Below, in pieces: positions 31,301 through 41,795 of a DNA stretch of 64,000 nucleotides. The translations under genes and the position numbers were made by a program. Below the pieces are notes generated by a model, which did not search any database, had not been told where the DNA came from, and saw nothing but the letters and a program-made list of their open reading frames with translations. The first letter of the stretch is position 1. The number at the start of each line of letters is the position of its first letter. Origin of the DNA: Trichomonas vaginalis G3 (Eukaryota > Parabasalia > Trichomonadida > Trichomonadidae); the NCBI RefSeq assembly GCF_026262505.1, contig NC_067204.1, forward strand, positions 4,249,797 to 4,313,796, in the 5' to 3' direction.

Positions 31301-32750
31301 CATATCAATGAATATATCGACTCTGGTGTCAGACCCTGCAAAAAACGCTGTCCATATATATTTCCAACGTACATACACGAAATCCTTGATTATTTGGGCA
31401 TATTTGTATGATAGAATGAATGAGAAACTCGTACAGATGGATTGCATCTGCAATTTCGCCATATTTTCCTTCGTTGTTGCAATTTTAATTTTGCCATTTG
31501 TCTTTTGGAGCAGATATGTAAAGACAGACTCACTTAAAATGCAACTAGGACGTCTGATATTAGATCTTGACCCCATATTCATAACCAAAAACCAATGTTT
31601 GGTCGAATATATAATTGGATCTAAGACAGGAGTCCTTCCATGGGAGAACGGGTCCCCAATCTTTGATATCCTGAACTCAACGAACACTCCGTTCATCATT
31701 ATCAACGACCACAACTCTATTTTGGCCTTTTCTCGCTGTATTTCGGAAATGTTCTCATACCAACCTGAACAGTTGATCGGCCAACATTACACAATGCTGT
31801 TCATGTCCAAAGGGGAACCACCGTCCAAGGCCCATGAGTTCTTTTTCTCCAGAATTTCGGACTTATTGACTATGTCCAGCGGTTGTACGTCAAAGATAAT
31901 AAACGGTGTGACTTCCGAAGGTGTCTACATCAAGTTGGATATACACGCCTGTGTTTTCGTTTACGATGACATGAAATATGTTTTATTCCACTTAGAAAAC
32001 ATGGGCGCGATCTCTGATTTTGAGGAAGCGACGACCATCTGCCAACAGAAGATCATTGAGATGTACGAATCGTCCATTCCGTTGAGGCTTTTCCCTCCAT
32101 CCGAAGATGGCGGAAGAATATTGTCAAGAAAGTTCTTCGGAGGTACAATTGTGTACTGCGCTTTGGATGGTACTGACATCGTACGAAGCCAAACTGATCA
32201 GGATGTTGGAGTTTTGGAGAAAATTTCTCCATTGTTTTGCGGAAATGACGATGCAATCATTTTATCAAGCACAGGATCGTATACATTGATTGTATATGGC
32301 AACTCTGATAATACAAAGATGCACAGAGTAAGAGCTCTCAAATTTATCAAAGAATTCTTGGAAGGTTGCAGCAAAGGATGCACACAGGTATCCGTCATGT
32401 TGGATATAGATGGATGCTTCGAAGTCGTGCAGAGTTTGCCACCTCCAGCCCCGAAACAGTACGATGGAAAGGAAATTCCGGCAAAAGAGTCGAATCAGTT
32501 CAGTCCTTGGATGACAACCGACCCGTTCATCACTAAAATGAGCGAATTCGGATCAATGTTGTCGGTTTTGAGGCCAAATATTGTTATTATGCAACAATAT
32601 CTCTCTGAACCACTTGAAAAACACTGCAAGATCATGCCTGTTACACTTGTCAACACTGTTGAGAGGTTCGTAGGCATTGCAATTGACGAATTACCTGATC
32701 CTTATGTTATGATGGAGGAAGTTGGTTTAGAAGCACCACTCCTCAAATGA
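28317..32750 (+). CDS. Large multi-pass adenylyl/guanylyl cyclase-family protein with degenerate catalytic domain
   Basis: 1477 aa, intact. Several membrane spans occupy residues 15-320, followed by a cytosolic helical region (about 320-565). Then come two large extracellular blocks bounded by spans near 570-595, 800-820, 865-890 and 1043-1065. A PAS-like domain (FIIINDHNSILAFSRCISEMFSYQPEQ, about 1123-1250) precedes a class III cyclase-like C-terminal domain (1255-1440). This is the architecture of the large trichomonad cyclase family. The two metal-binding aspartates seem absent: GTIVYCALDG replaces VTVLF.D, and SSTGSYTLI replaces IGD.YM. I therefore infer a pseudo-cyclase, perhaps a receptor or heterodimer partner. 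Family membership is inferred from architecture. Confidence 0.7.
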   Translation: MMDLENSRIDPSSYPKRYYYFTSILNEEPIFEFVSKALVIFSYVQCWLTSYIPIILNPSDSNTNQKLIKLLYAALSYVNDANSLKYSKFYEYISTLFFIAIAFATFILYLTFTNARHTSRPFLRTRGLLFLFVPNMFFYQKAIFVGIQLQSIDITNSPFSQVFSIFFELVILALILSFTILISPIIFKNPVLSRSFLPTRLFPDFHFIFHGLVDAVYITLMYFFQISLIQYFLTGIYAVYSIYDIINMYRHPFVSHSDTSLAIGADATHVIVLPFCIAFSNKGKQNQIFFYGLALFVVAFGVSYALLEKRSKTLLANFNYTHQIPIDDTGCLNLITEAVLSNMVSKELIQTLEPLIETSTRLDLLSCFQFLKILAGETPENIFNTKHILLSLNMCKQINSMQKYFIFELIHALSKQDLDSFLPQNNELITQYQIYQTAATKFWDYMIRGKLKQGMNTLIELNKCFINFTLNFQSYHYFFSNNDMIKQLKSNFIDNVTLLQKNDTFQTVGFKATTLHYRYAAFIQQSPDRIVRKFFGDEEIEDYVAKQAVREINFKSNIRMHVKKPLTKKSKFIFSLDILVYLVFLGTCIYYPISIKTKTKYMNSFIDIALNIANISEAWQDFSITMGYSTNQTLYDLLSLESMIQVVTNNKTTITSIETLLRRLNTTIESVVINMRKFLIQNSYFSTDPSLSSIRDLINDNIIDYQSVEDNKTEFSNVSAKSMTMYYSLLATENIPLSNYDDPSNSTLVEEFKNRAISFSVITLKILNAFRKCLDYLDSYSSDTIGPSSISSTNTRNCIFILFITLMLDPFVVYWFRYSSLKEVSEACEKYFRPKVFEEGCEIEEFSNEVEEFSLSSLIRKISWSVGVMIVYCVGMTICWELIFDYYYEAFAIHNTIIGIQRMQLQAAITLSSVGLAWKKDVNTCRQSIQEAIQYFDDIQNYCTQFNRTYINAPQIYNATHTIFKGPKENISFHDYYNTGSLGALHRIIAYITHHISMNISTLVSDPAKNAVHIYFQRTYTKSLIIWAYLYDRMNEKLVQMDCICNFAIFSFVVAILILPFVFWSRYVKTDSLKMQLGRLILDLDPIFITKNQCLVEYIIGSKTGVLPWENGSPIFDILNSTNTPFIIINDHNSILAFSRCISEMFSYQPEQLIGQHYTMLFMSKGEPPSKAHEFFFSRISDLLTMSSGCTSKIINGVTSEGVYIKLDIHACVFVYDDMKYVLFHLENMGAISDFEEATTICQQKIIEMYESSIPLRLFPPSEDGGRILSRKFFGGTIVYCALDGTDIVRSQTDQDVGVLEKISPLFCGNDDAIILSSTGSYTLIVYGNSDNTKMHRVRALKFIKEFLEGCSKGCTQVSVMLDIDGCFEVVQSLPPPAPKQYDGKEIPAKESNQFSPWMTTDPFITKMSEFGSMLSVLRPNIVIMQQYLSEPLEKHCKIMPVTLVNTVERFVGIAIDELPDPYVMMEEVGLEAPLLK

Positions 32751-33781
32751 TTTTGTTTTTTTATATATATTGTTTTGTTTATTATTGATAAATTGTCTTT
32801 TGTTTAACATATCCTTTTTTTTTGGTGAATTAATTATATATATATCCATTATCAGCCTGAATTAGGTTCCTCCATTCAATAGTCACGTTTCTGTGACCAC
32901 CAAACCATCAAAATTTCACCAAAAAAAAGGGGTATGTTATAAAGCTATTTTAAATTGGATAACTATCAAAATTATGACCAAGTAAATTTATTATCCATAT
33001 GTAATCACTTAATTTTATTTTAAATTTCTGATATTTTATTATTTGATATGTCATTGATCATTTGCTTCTCTAATATTTATATTTTGGTATGTGTATGATA
33101 ATTTTCAATTGTAATTGGCGAAATATATTCGGTTAAAAAAAATGAGGATCAAAAAGACTGATTAATACAGAAAGATGAATATAGTATATTTGTATATGCA
33201 TTTTTATGAATATTTATATGATCAAATTCTATCATTGCCACATAAATTAATTTCTTATGGTTATTCTGCTCAATATTATTTTGTTATTTCTGAAAATTAT
33301 TTATCACTTGCTAATTGCAGATATATTCTTCATATTTTTGTCTATCAATTGAACGCATTTTTGAATTTTCAAAACCAAAACAAATTTTAAACACCTCAAA
33401 TAGTATTGCTAGATGCATCACAAACATATAATTTCATTTTCTGACGATGGATAAAACGAATGTTCGGAAAGGAAAAAGGGAATGAAAGGGAAAATTTTAT
33501 TCACAAAAATTACAAAAATCGAGTATTTTTTATGAGCGAAATAAATATAATGTATTTGTGCTATGATGGGTTTCCCAAAATTGAATTGACTTAAAATTTT
33601 TGAATGGAGAAAATTTTGATATAAGGCAAAATCAAGTTTTTTAATCAATGAAGTATGAACATCAAAATTATGCAGTTAATTTGATAAAATCAAGATTGAA
33701 AGGAGATAAGTATTATTCAATGAGTTTTCTCAATTGCCGACCTACTGTCTATGAATCTAATTGAGAACTAAAATCATTAGT
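32751..33781. other. Intergenic, nothing recognised
   Basis: About 1 kb of AT-rich sequence between the cyclase-like gene and the malic enzyme gene. Short frames at 33175-33390 and 33418-33648 have noise-like composition. Confidence 0.45.
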
Positions 33782-33787
33782 TCATTT
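33782..33787 (+). promoter_or_regulatory. Inr of the malic enzyme gene
   Basis: TCATTT with A+1 at 33784 lies 10 nt before ATG 33794. Confidence 0.65.
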
Positions 33788-33793
33788 TAGCAC

Positions 33794-34990
33794 ATGTCAG
33801 TTAAGAAAGACTACGCATCTCTCTCAGTTGCCGCGCACAAGGAATGGCGCGGCAAGATTGAAACAGTTGTTCGCTGCAAAGTTGAAGATCGCGAAGATTT
33901 GTCACTTGCATACACACCAGGTGTTGCACAGCCATGCATTGAGATCCAGAAGAATCCAGATCTCTCATACGAGTTCACACGCCGCTGGAACACAGTTGCT
34001 GTTGTTACAGATGGCACAGCTGTTCTTGGATTAGGTGATATTGGTCCAGAAGCAGGCACGCCAGTTATGGAAGGCAAAGCATTACTCTTCAAACGCTTCG
34101 GTGATGTAGATGCAATCCCGCTTTGCGTTCGTTCTAAGAGTGTTGACGATATTGTCAAAGTTGTTTCACTACTTGCAGGTTCATTTGGTGGTGTCAACCT
34201 TGAAGATATTTCTGCTCCTCGCTGCTTCGAAATCGAGAAGAAACTCCAAGAGATCTGCGACATTCCAATCTTCCACGATGACCAGCATGGCACAGCCATT
34301 GTTACACTCGCTGCTCTTCTCAACGCACTCAAGATTGTTGGAAAGAAGATCGAAGAGATCAAAGTTGTCACAAGTGGTGCTGGTGCTGCAGGTATCGCTA
34401 TCATCAAGCTCCTCATCGCTGTCGGTGTCAATCCAAAGAACGTCATCCTCACTGACAGACAAGGTGCCATTTACAAAGGCCGCTCTGGCTTGAACGACAT
34501 CAAAGTTGAGATGGCAGAGATCACAAACTCAGAACTTAAACAAGGTACACTTGCAGAAGTCATCAAGGGTGCTGACGTCTTCATTGGTGTTTCTGCACCA
34601 AAGACACTCACAGAGGACATGGTCAAATCGATGGCTGACAAAGCAATTGTATTCCCAATGGCAAATCCAACACCAGAAATCATGCCAGACCTCGCAAAGG
34701 CTGCTGGTGCTGCTGTTGTTGGCACAGGTCGTTCAGACTTCCCTAACCAGATAAACAACGTTCTCGCTTTCCCAGCTCTCTTCCGCGGTGCACTCGATGT
34801 CCGCGCATCACGCATCACAAACGAAATGAACATCGCCGCAGCACGCGCAATCGCTTCACTCGTCTCAGACGAAGAACTCAACCCAGATTACATACTTCCT
34901 AACCCATTCGACAAGAGAATCAAAGAAACTGTCTCAAAGGCTGTTGCTCAAGCTGCCATCAAGTGTGGTGTTGCTCGCATTAACCAATGA
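33794..34990 (+). CDS. Malic enzyme, short bacterial type, probably cytosolic
   Basis: 398 aa. It oxidatively decarboxylates malate to pyruvate and CO2, reducing NAD(P)+. The short length is that of bacterial/archaeal malic enzymes, not the 550-600 aa eukaryotic type; T. vaginalis is known to have a cytosolic NADP-dependent enzyme of this eubacterial kind. Key residues: Y40 in AYTPGVA, K95 in MEGKALLFK, the metal ligands E137-D138 and D162 in FHDDQHGTA, and a dinucleotide-binding GAGAAG at 195-200. There is no N-terminal hydrogenosomal presequence (MSVKKDYASLSVAAHKEW). The coding sequence is strongly enriched in C-ending codons, as in highly expressed trichomonad genes. Intact. Confidence 0.95.
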   Translation: MSVKKDYASLSVAAHKEWRGKIETVVRCKVEDREDLSLAYTPGVAQPCIEIQKNPDLSYEFTRRWNTVAVVTDGTAVLGLGDIGPEAGTPVMEGKALLFKRFGDVDAIPLCVRSKSVDDIVKVVSLLAGSFGGVNLEDISAPRCFEIEKKLQEICDIPIFHDDQHGTAIVTLAALLNALKIVGKKIEEIKVVTSGAGAAGIAIIKLLIAVGVNPKNVILTDRQGAIYKGRSGLNDIKVEMAEITNSELKQGTLAEVIKGADVFIGVSAPKTLTEDMVKSMADKAIVFPMANPTPEIMPDLAKAAGAAVVGTGRSDFPNQINNVLAFPALFRGALDVRASRITNEMNIAAARAIASLVSDEELNPDYILPNPFDKRIKETVSKAVAQAAIKCGVARINQ

Positions 34991-35238
34991 AAACATAACA
35001 TTTGAATTGTTAAATAAAAAATCATCTTTCTTATTCATGTTTTTTAAAATATGTATCATTAAGACGTAAAACCCAAAAATACATGGATTTTTTTTCTCTT
35101 GTTCTTAAAATTAAATAACGCTGGAGAAGGATGAGATCTCATACAATAGATAGAAAGGAAGAGATTTCAATTTCAGTTACAATTTGATTCAGTCATATTC
35201 AAAATCTAAAAACAGACATAAACCATTTTATGTTATGA
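34991..35238. other. Malic enzyme 3' flank
   Basis: Short AT-rich spacer. Weak protein-level similarity to the ankyrin family begins near 35270, slightly downstream of the ATG proposed for the next gene. Confidence 0.35.
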
Positions 35239-37314
35239 ATGATAATTTATAACAAACTTAATCATGGGTTTATTTTGCGGAAATTTTCAGATTTTTCAAT
35301 GTATATTTTATCTTACCCTTTTCCAGGTACCAAACTTACAATTGATCCAATGATGTTAGCCATAATTTATGGAAATTTTGATTGTATCAAATACATTTGG
35401 TCAAAAGGCTATAATTTCTCACTAAGTAGAGAAGAATACGAACTTAGACCTTATTTTCATGCAGCTTGTGCATCAGGGTATATTGATGTTGTCAAATTTC
35501 TTTATGAACAATATCCCAAATTCGAAGATTACTTTTATATGACAATTATCGAAATGAATTGTTTAATGCATGCAGCAGCTGCAGGATCTGTTGATGTTGT
35601 TAAGTATCTTATCAAACTTGGTTTTGATACAGATGATATTACTAAAAAAGGATTTACTGCAATTGTTTATGCAGCAAGATCAGGTTCTTTATCATGTGTT
35701 AAAGCATTAATCGAAGCAGGTGCAACTTATAAAAATGGTAACAGGAGATACAATTGTTTTGTTGAAGCAGCGACACAAGGACATTTAGACATTGTTAAAT
35801 ATCTTCTCGATAAAGGTATCAACATCAATGTCTCAACAAGAGATAAAAAGACAGCAGCAATGTGCGCGGCACAAGCGAAAAAATTTGATGTATTGAAGTA
35901 CTTATTAATGAAAGGAGCAAAATATGTGCCAGACAAATATTTTATAGCAGAATTTTCACCAGAATTATTTGAAATTTTTAAGAAACAAAATGATATCAAA
36001 ATGCCGCTTAAGGATATATGCACAAGTGCAATCTTAGATTCAAATGCTGCTTTAGTTGGACATCTTCTAGATAACTATATAGATCTCAAAGATATTCCTG
36101 AATATAATCACTGGAGTTTTTTCAAAACATCAAAAATGTTTGAAAAAGTTTACAACACAAAAGGTTTTCTGAAAGTATTTGATATGATAGACCCAATACA
36201 CTACGCAGGAAATCTAAAATATATAAACATGCTTGAAAGCGTTGGCTGTGTATTGAAGAAAGAAGCTATCATAGAAGGACAAATAATTGAGCGAATTGTA
36301 ACAAAGACAAAAGATAGAGATCTTGCTTTGAAATTACTTGACAAAATTGATGACATTGGAAAATTAAATCAGAATTCGTTATTTACTAATCTCATCAATG
36401 CATTTGATAAAGGGGAAGTAACTGAAGAAATTGTTGATATAATAATGGAAAGATTTAAAGATCGCATTACTAATTTTCAACCAGAAAGATGCCAGATTTT
36501 TGGATTCAAATACTTTCGTGTTCTTTTTGATTCAATGGATGAATCATCAAAGAATAGCATATTTTTTGATACCAGAGCTGCATTGGAGACCAAATATTAT
36601 GATAATTATGAATATATACTTAATCATGGTTTTGATGCAAGTGAAATTGACGAAAAAGGAAATTGCCCTTTACATTATATGAAAAGTACAAATCATGCAA
36701 CAGTTGATGAATACAAGAAACTTATCAAATTATTTACCAGCCATGGATGTGACATAAATACCAAATTATCACATAATGAAATTGTTATCTTCGATGCTTG
36801 AATGGGTTATTAAAAACAATAAATCTAAAGCAAAGTTTACAACTACTTAATCTATAAACTTCCCCTCAAAAATATATTTTTTTTGATTTATTTTTTTTCA
36901 ATTAATAATTGCACACCAATTTTCAAAGTCAAAAATATCAATGCTTTTCAGGCTCTCTTGGAATGTGGTGCAGATCCAAATGCAATTGGGTATGATTATG
37001 CTACAATTTTGCATATGAAATGCGGCTACCTATATGATCCTTATTATAGCGAAATTCACGCAGATCTATATGCAGTGAAACTTCTTCTTGATTATGGTGC
37101 AGATCCAAATAGTTTAAACACTGCAAAATTTAAGAGACCACCACTATTTTATACAGTTTATTATCATCCTGAAATTGCATTTTACTTGATACAACGTGGT
37201 GCGGATATAAATCTATTTCCTGGAGGAAAAGAACATCTTCTTAAATATTTAAGAGAACTTCCTCCCAAGAAACAAATTAGGAAAGATTTATTTGATTTAG
37301 TTTCATCAAAATAA
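35239..37314 (+). pseudogene. DUF3447-like ankyrin protein gene, degraded
   Basis: This is a paralogue of the ankyrin gene at 38841-41093. Homology starts at ILRKFSDF and runs through KYIWSKGYNF, RPYFHAACASG, LMHAAAAGSVDVVKYL, FVEAATQGHLDIVKYL to FTSHGCDINTK, then stops at TGA 36799-36801. It resumes in the same frame near 36930 (NAFQALLECGADPN) and ends at 37314. Compared with the paralogue, the first approximately 125 residues are missing and about 130 bp of unrelated sequence replaces the codons between the two blocks. The remaining ORF 35239-36801 (520 codons) could still be expressed as a shortened protein. Ankyrin repeats mediate protein binding; the partner is unknown. Confidence 0.75.
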
Positions 37315-37854
37315 TAATAACGATTGCATGCATTATTTTACATTGTTTTCTTATTAAATATTGGTTTTATCAAGCATTATTTTTCTTGTCTGGCTCTCAA
37401 GAACATTTCTAAGACACAAAAGAAATAATAGACTTCTCATAGGCAATACACATAATAGTATTTGTTGGAATTGTACGTTAACATCAATTCTATTCTGCCT
37501 TCTCCATTCATAATCTATTTGACAAAGGGGTTAGAGAAATCAACTCAAGAACTGTGTTGCCAGAATCATCCAATGAAAATTTTATCAAATGAATTATTAA
37601 ATAAATATCTTGCTAAATTCAACAACACAGACACACACACATGATTATTCTGCTATTTTATTGCTGATAACGCAAAAGAGTTAATTTAATTGTCACTTTT
37701 GGAAAATCTCGAAATCTTTTGATTTAAAAATTTAATGGAGTTTATCAGGAAATTAGGTCCTCCAATGTTGTAAACGAAAACGATAAAAATGGTTTGACAG
37801 AAAAATGACACTTTACATGGCAAAAAATAGAGCCTTACTTTTGAGATACTTGAG
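37315..37854. other. Spacer before hairpin array 2
   Basis: AT-rich, with no supported gene. A short open stretch around 37462-37644 has no recognisable content. Confidence 0.4.
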
Positions 37855-38830
37855 ATTGAAACTGAATCTTATGAGGCGGTGATCTTGAATCACTACCTCA
37901 TAAGGTTCAGTTTCATATAAAATTTTTTGCAATTTGTTATTCTTTTGCAATTTTTTCTTTATAAGATTTTACATCTTTAGCGGGGAATGTTTGTTATCAT
38001 GTATATATTATTAAATATCTACACGATAACGAACATTCCTCGCTAAATTGCTGAGAAACTGAGGAAATGTCGAACAATTTCCTCAAGTTTCTCAGATTTA
38101 TATAGATCACTAGAGTCCCCTAGGCACTGATTCTGGTTCAGTTACCTAGAGGCTCTATTCTCTAACGAACTGATAAAAGTTTTTAAATTTTTGGATATTG
38201 CTACCTGTGAAGCACTGACTTCAAATCAGTACCTCACAGGTAGCAATTACATTGAAAGATGGAGAAACTTTGCCGAATGTTAAACTCTTCGGACAAAGTT
38301 TCTCCCATTTGTAGTGGAGATGGAAGGCTTTGAGGTATATTATATTAATGTATACCCCAAAGCCTTCCATCTCCACTTTGAAAGTTCCCAAAACTTTGGG
38401 TTAATATTTGCAATTAACCCAAAGTTTTTGGAACTTTCGAGAAGGAATTGCAGGGTAAAGTACTATTCATACTATGTACCTCTTACCCTCCAATTCCTTC
38501 CTTAACATAAACAAATTTGGAGTTAATTGTTTGCAATTAACTCCAAATTTGTTGACCTCCAAATGAAAATGAAAGGGTAAGAGGTATATAGTGACCCTAT
38601 ATGCCTCTTACCCTTTCATTCTCATTAATTATGGGAGAAACTTTGGCCGAATATTTTTTGAAGGGATTGGAGGCTATGAGATACTGATGCAATGTCAGTA
38701 CCTCATGGCCTCCAATTCCATCCTGAAACTGATCAAAGTGGACCTTACATGCATTTGAATTTTGCCATGTAAAGTCCACTTTTTGAGAGAAAGGATTTGA
38801 CTGCGTCAAATCCTCTTTTTCGTTTACGAG
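37855..38830. repeat. Hairpin array 2: about fourteen different palindromes in series
   Basis: Consecutive palindromes include arms GAAACTGAATCTTATGAGGC; GGGGAATGTTTGTTATC; CTGAGAAACT.AGGAAA; AGAG..CCTAGGCACTGA; GCTACCTGTGA.GCACTGA; GATGGAGAAACTTTG; GTGGAGATGGAAGGCTTTG; GAAAGTTCC.AAAACTTTGG; GAAGGAATTGCAGGGTAA; AACAAATTTGGAGTTAATTG; GGGTAAGAGGTATATAG; GGAGGCTATGAGATACTGA; AAAGTGGACCTTACATG and AGAGAAAGGATTTGAC. Unlike array 1 there is no tandem unit, but the two hairpin classes still largely alternate. Many arm pairs are matched though they differ from the corresponding arms in the other arrays. The array ends immediately before the ankyrin coding frame. Confidence 0.9.
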
Positions 38831-38840
38831 ACCAATACGA

Positions 38841-41093
38841 TTGAGGAGTTTAGAAACAGATTCTTACAGTAATGAAGATTCAAATCGAATATTTCAATGT
38901 ATAATTGAAGATAATGCAGATGAATTAGCTGCAATCCTTTCAAATTATCCGAGTCCTGATTTATGCCTTCAAAGACCGACAGATTATGTATATCCTAAGT
39001 TGGTTAGTCTTCGACCTTTTCCGATACATATAGCGGCCTTCTTTGGAGCAGAAAAATACTATGATTGCCTCATCAACATGAACGAAAATATAGAATCTAA
39101 AGATGGCTGTGGCCAAACTGTTCGCTCCTTTGCTGCAGCTGGAGGAAATTTAGCAATTCTACGCAAATTTACAAATTTTCAAGAAGAATTCACGCCATAT
39201 AGTTTAGCCCGCAGAATCAGTTCACTAGATCCCATGTTATACGCTATTATCTTTGGAAATTTTGATGCCGTAAAATATATGTGGTCAAAGGGCTTTGATT
39301 TCTCAAAAGACGAAGATTTTTACAAACTGCGTCCATATTTCCATGCGGCCTGCGCATCAGGATGTGTTGAAATTGTAAAATTTATTTATAAACAATATCC
39401 AAAGTACAAAGAGTTCCTAAACACTATAGTATTTAATAAATCATGTTTAATGCATGCGGCTTCCATCGGATCCGTTGATGTTGTCAACTTTCTTATTAAA
39501 ATAAATGCAAAAATAGATGAAATTGCTCCAGATGGCTACACAGCGATTGTTCATGCAGCAAGAGCTGGTTCTTTATCATGTGTTAAAGCATTAGTTGATG
39601 CAGGAGCTACTTACAATCGCTCCAAAAGGAAATACAACTGTTTTATTGAAGCAGCAACACAAGGACATTTAGATATCGTTAAATATCTCATTGACAAAGG
39701 AATAAACATAAATATAATGACAAGTGATGGATATACAGCTGTTCAATGTGCAGCAGAAGCTGAAAGATATAATGTAATGAAGTACTTGATTATGAAAGGA
39801 GCAAAATTTGATCCGTCAGCAAAATTAATTTCATTGTTTCCTTTTGATTTATATGAATTCGTAATGAAAGAAGCACATCCAAATGCTACACATTATGAAG
39901 TATTACATCAGGCTATCAAGTGTCTAAATATAGATTTGTGTCGTCTTATTCTTGAAAAGTTTGTTGAGTTCAAGGAAATTTCTGAAAAAGACATTAATTG
40001 GATTTTTTATGATTTTAGATTGCTTGAAATGGTTTATGATACAAAAGGCTTTTTAGCACAAAAGGATGAGTTAAATCCATTAAGGTATGCTAATAGTTTG
40101 AAATCCATTCAGTTGCTTGAAAGTGCTGGCTGCCAATTGACAAAAGAAATCATTTTAGAAAGAAAATTTTTAGAAACAATTGCGATAAATACAAAAGACA
40201 AATCATTGCTAGTAAATTTACTTGAAAAGCTTGATAATATAGAAGAAATAGATAAGAACATGTTATTTACTAATCTAATCAATAACTACAATGGTGGTTC
40301 TGTATCTGATGAAATTGTTGATATATTAATAAGAAGATTTGAAAACCATCTCAATAATTTTATCCCTGGAAGTTGCAATATTTTTAGATTCAAATATTTC
40401 GAAATTCTTTTTGATTCAATGGAAGATGATGTAAAGAGAAACATCTTCTTTTATTCGAAGCCGTTCATGAGAATTACTGAATACTCGAAGTACGAATATA
40501 TTCTTGAAAATGGCTATGATGCAACACAAGTAGATAATGATGGAAATTGTGCTTTACATTATTTGAAATCTTCTAAATTTGAAACTGTTGATGATTGTAA
40601 GAAAGTAATTCATTTGTTTACTAGTCATGGGTGCGATATAAATAAAACTAATAATCAAGGAATGAAACTACTCCAAGTGGTTAACCAGATAAATGTATTT
40701 CAAGCACTTTTGGAATGTGGAGCAGATCCAAATGCAACTTATTGGGATGGAATAACAATTCTGCATTTTAAATGCGGTTGTCCTAGAGAAATATCAATGA
40801 ATCCAAGAATAGAAGATGAATGCAGAACAGATTCGAATCTATATGCTGTTAAACTTCTTCTTGATCATGGTGCGGATCCAAATCGATTAACAATTACAAA
40901 GAAACCTCCTTTGCATTTTGCTGTAGTTTTCCAACCTGATATCGCAATTTACTTAATACAACACGGAGCAATGATAGACCGTTTCCTTGGTGGAAAACGT
41001 GGATGCCTTGGATATATTAGTGAAGTATCCCTAGGAAACAAACACACTTTGAAGGAATTAAAAGATATAGTTTCATTAAGGCAATACAAATAA
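38841..41093 (+). CDS. DUF3447-like ankyrin-repeat protein, no initiator ATG visible
   Basis: The open frame gives about 750 codons, beginning in-frame after a stop at 38784-38786, but the first ATG is not met until residue 80 (39078). An N-terminal DUF3447-like region (1-330, with RPFPIHIAAFFGA, RPYFHAACASGC, LMHAASIGSVDVV, FIEAATQGHLDIVKYL) is followed by a divergent middle part and C-terminal ankyrins (FTSHGCDINKTNNQG, LLECGADPNATYWDG, LLDHGADPNRL, PPLHFAVVFQPDIAIYLIQHGA). The frame is fully open and well conserved against the paralogue at 35239-37314. Either translation starts at 39078, or the true 5' end was removed when the hairpin array, which abuts the frame, arrived. Cytosolic scaffold role inferred. 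Confidence 0.8.
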   Translation: MRSLETDSYSNEDSNRIFQCIIEDNADELAAILSNYPSPDLCLQRPTDYVYPKLVSLRPFPIHIAAFFGAEKYYDCLINMNENIESKDGCGQTVRSFAAAGGNLAILRKFTNFQEEFTPYSLARRISSLDPMLYAIIFGNFDAVKYMWSKGFDFSKDEDFYKLRPYFHAACASGCVEIVKFIYKQYPKYKEFLNTIVFNKSCLMHAASIGSVDVVNFLIKINAKIDEIAPDGYTAIVHAARAGSLSCVKALVDAGATYNRSKRKYNCFIEAATQGHLDIVKYLIDKGININIMTSDGYTAVQCAAEAERYNVMKYLIMKGAKFDPSAKLISLFPFDLYEFVMKEAHPNATHYEVLHQAIKCLNIDLCRLILEKFVEFKEISEKDINWIFYDFRLLEMVYDTKGFLAQKDELNPLRYANSLKSIQLLESAGCQLTKEIILERKFLETIAINTKDKSLLVNLLEKLDNIEEIDKNMLFTNLINNYNGGSVSDEIVDILIRRFENHLNNFIPGSCNIFRFKYFEILFDSMEDDVKRNIFFYSKPFMRITEYSKYEYILENGYDATQVDNDGNCALHYLKSSKFETVDDCKKVIHLFTSHGCDINKTNNQGMKLLQVVNQINVFQALLECGADPNATYWDGITILHFKCGCPREISMNPRIEDECRTDSNLYAVKLLLDHGADPNRLTITKKPPLHFAVVFQPDIAIYLIQHGAMIDRFLGGKRGCLGYISEVSLGNKHTLKELKDIVSLRQYK

Positions 41094-41795
41094 TTTATGC
41101 TATTATATTTTGTTTTCTAAATATATAAAGACATTCTTTCTCATATCTTCTTTCAAATATTTTTGGACACCATGAATTTTCCCAAATTATTTTCAGATTT
41201 GCTTTGGTTACTAAAATAACCTACCTGTTCATGCGTATTCTATTGTTGGCTATATGAACGACTTCTACATTATAAAATATCAAAAAGATAGACAATTGAT
41301 AACAATATGTTAAAACATAGGAATACAAGCTAGTAAAAACAATGTATATAGCTTAGTAATAGCTATATTAATAATTCTATAAAAATTAAAGATAAATTAA
41401 TAAATTTGATTTCAACAATCATTGTAATTTACTGAATTGGCGCGTGCTTCGATATGTCAATTGCTATTTAAAGCACTTGACAATGTTCTGTACTGATCTT
41501 TGCAGCTATTGATTTCAAATGATATCAGGTTATATATAATTGAGTATTCGCTCTTGAATTCCATTGGTATTATAGTATTTATGCATGTTTGTGAGTGAAT
41601 GAAGAGGTTTTGTTATTTTTGAAAAAAAAATTAGAAGAATTTCAAAATTAAAAAGGATGAATTAAAAAGGCAATGAATAAATTTAAGGGATAGATAACAG
41701 GATAGTTTAATATAAGATAGTATATAATATAAAGATAAGGATAAGGATAAAGTCTATTAATGTTAAATGTTTTGTAGTTTTTTCGTTGAAGTTAC

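Noticed and set aside
33811-34881. Long antisense frames under the malic enzyme gene
   Set aside because: They arise from the C-ending codon bias of the sense gene and have Ser/Ala-rich, unstructured content.
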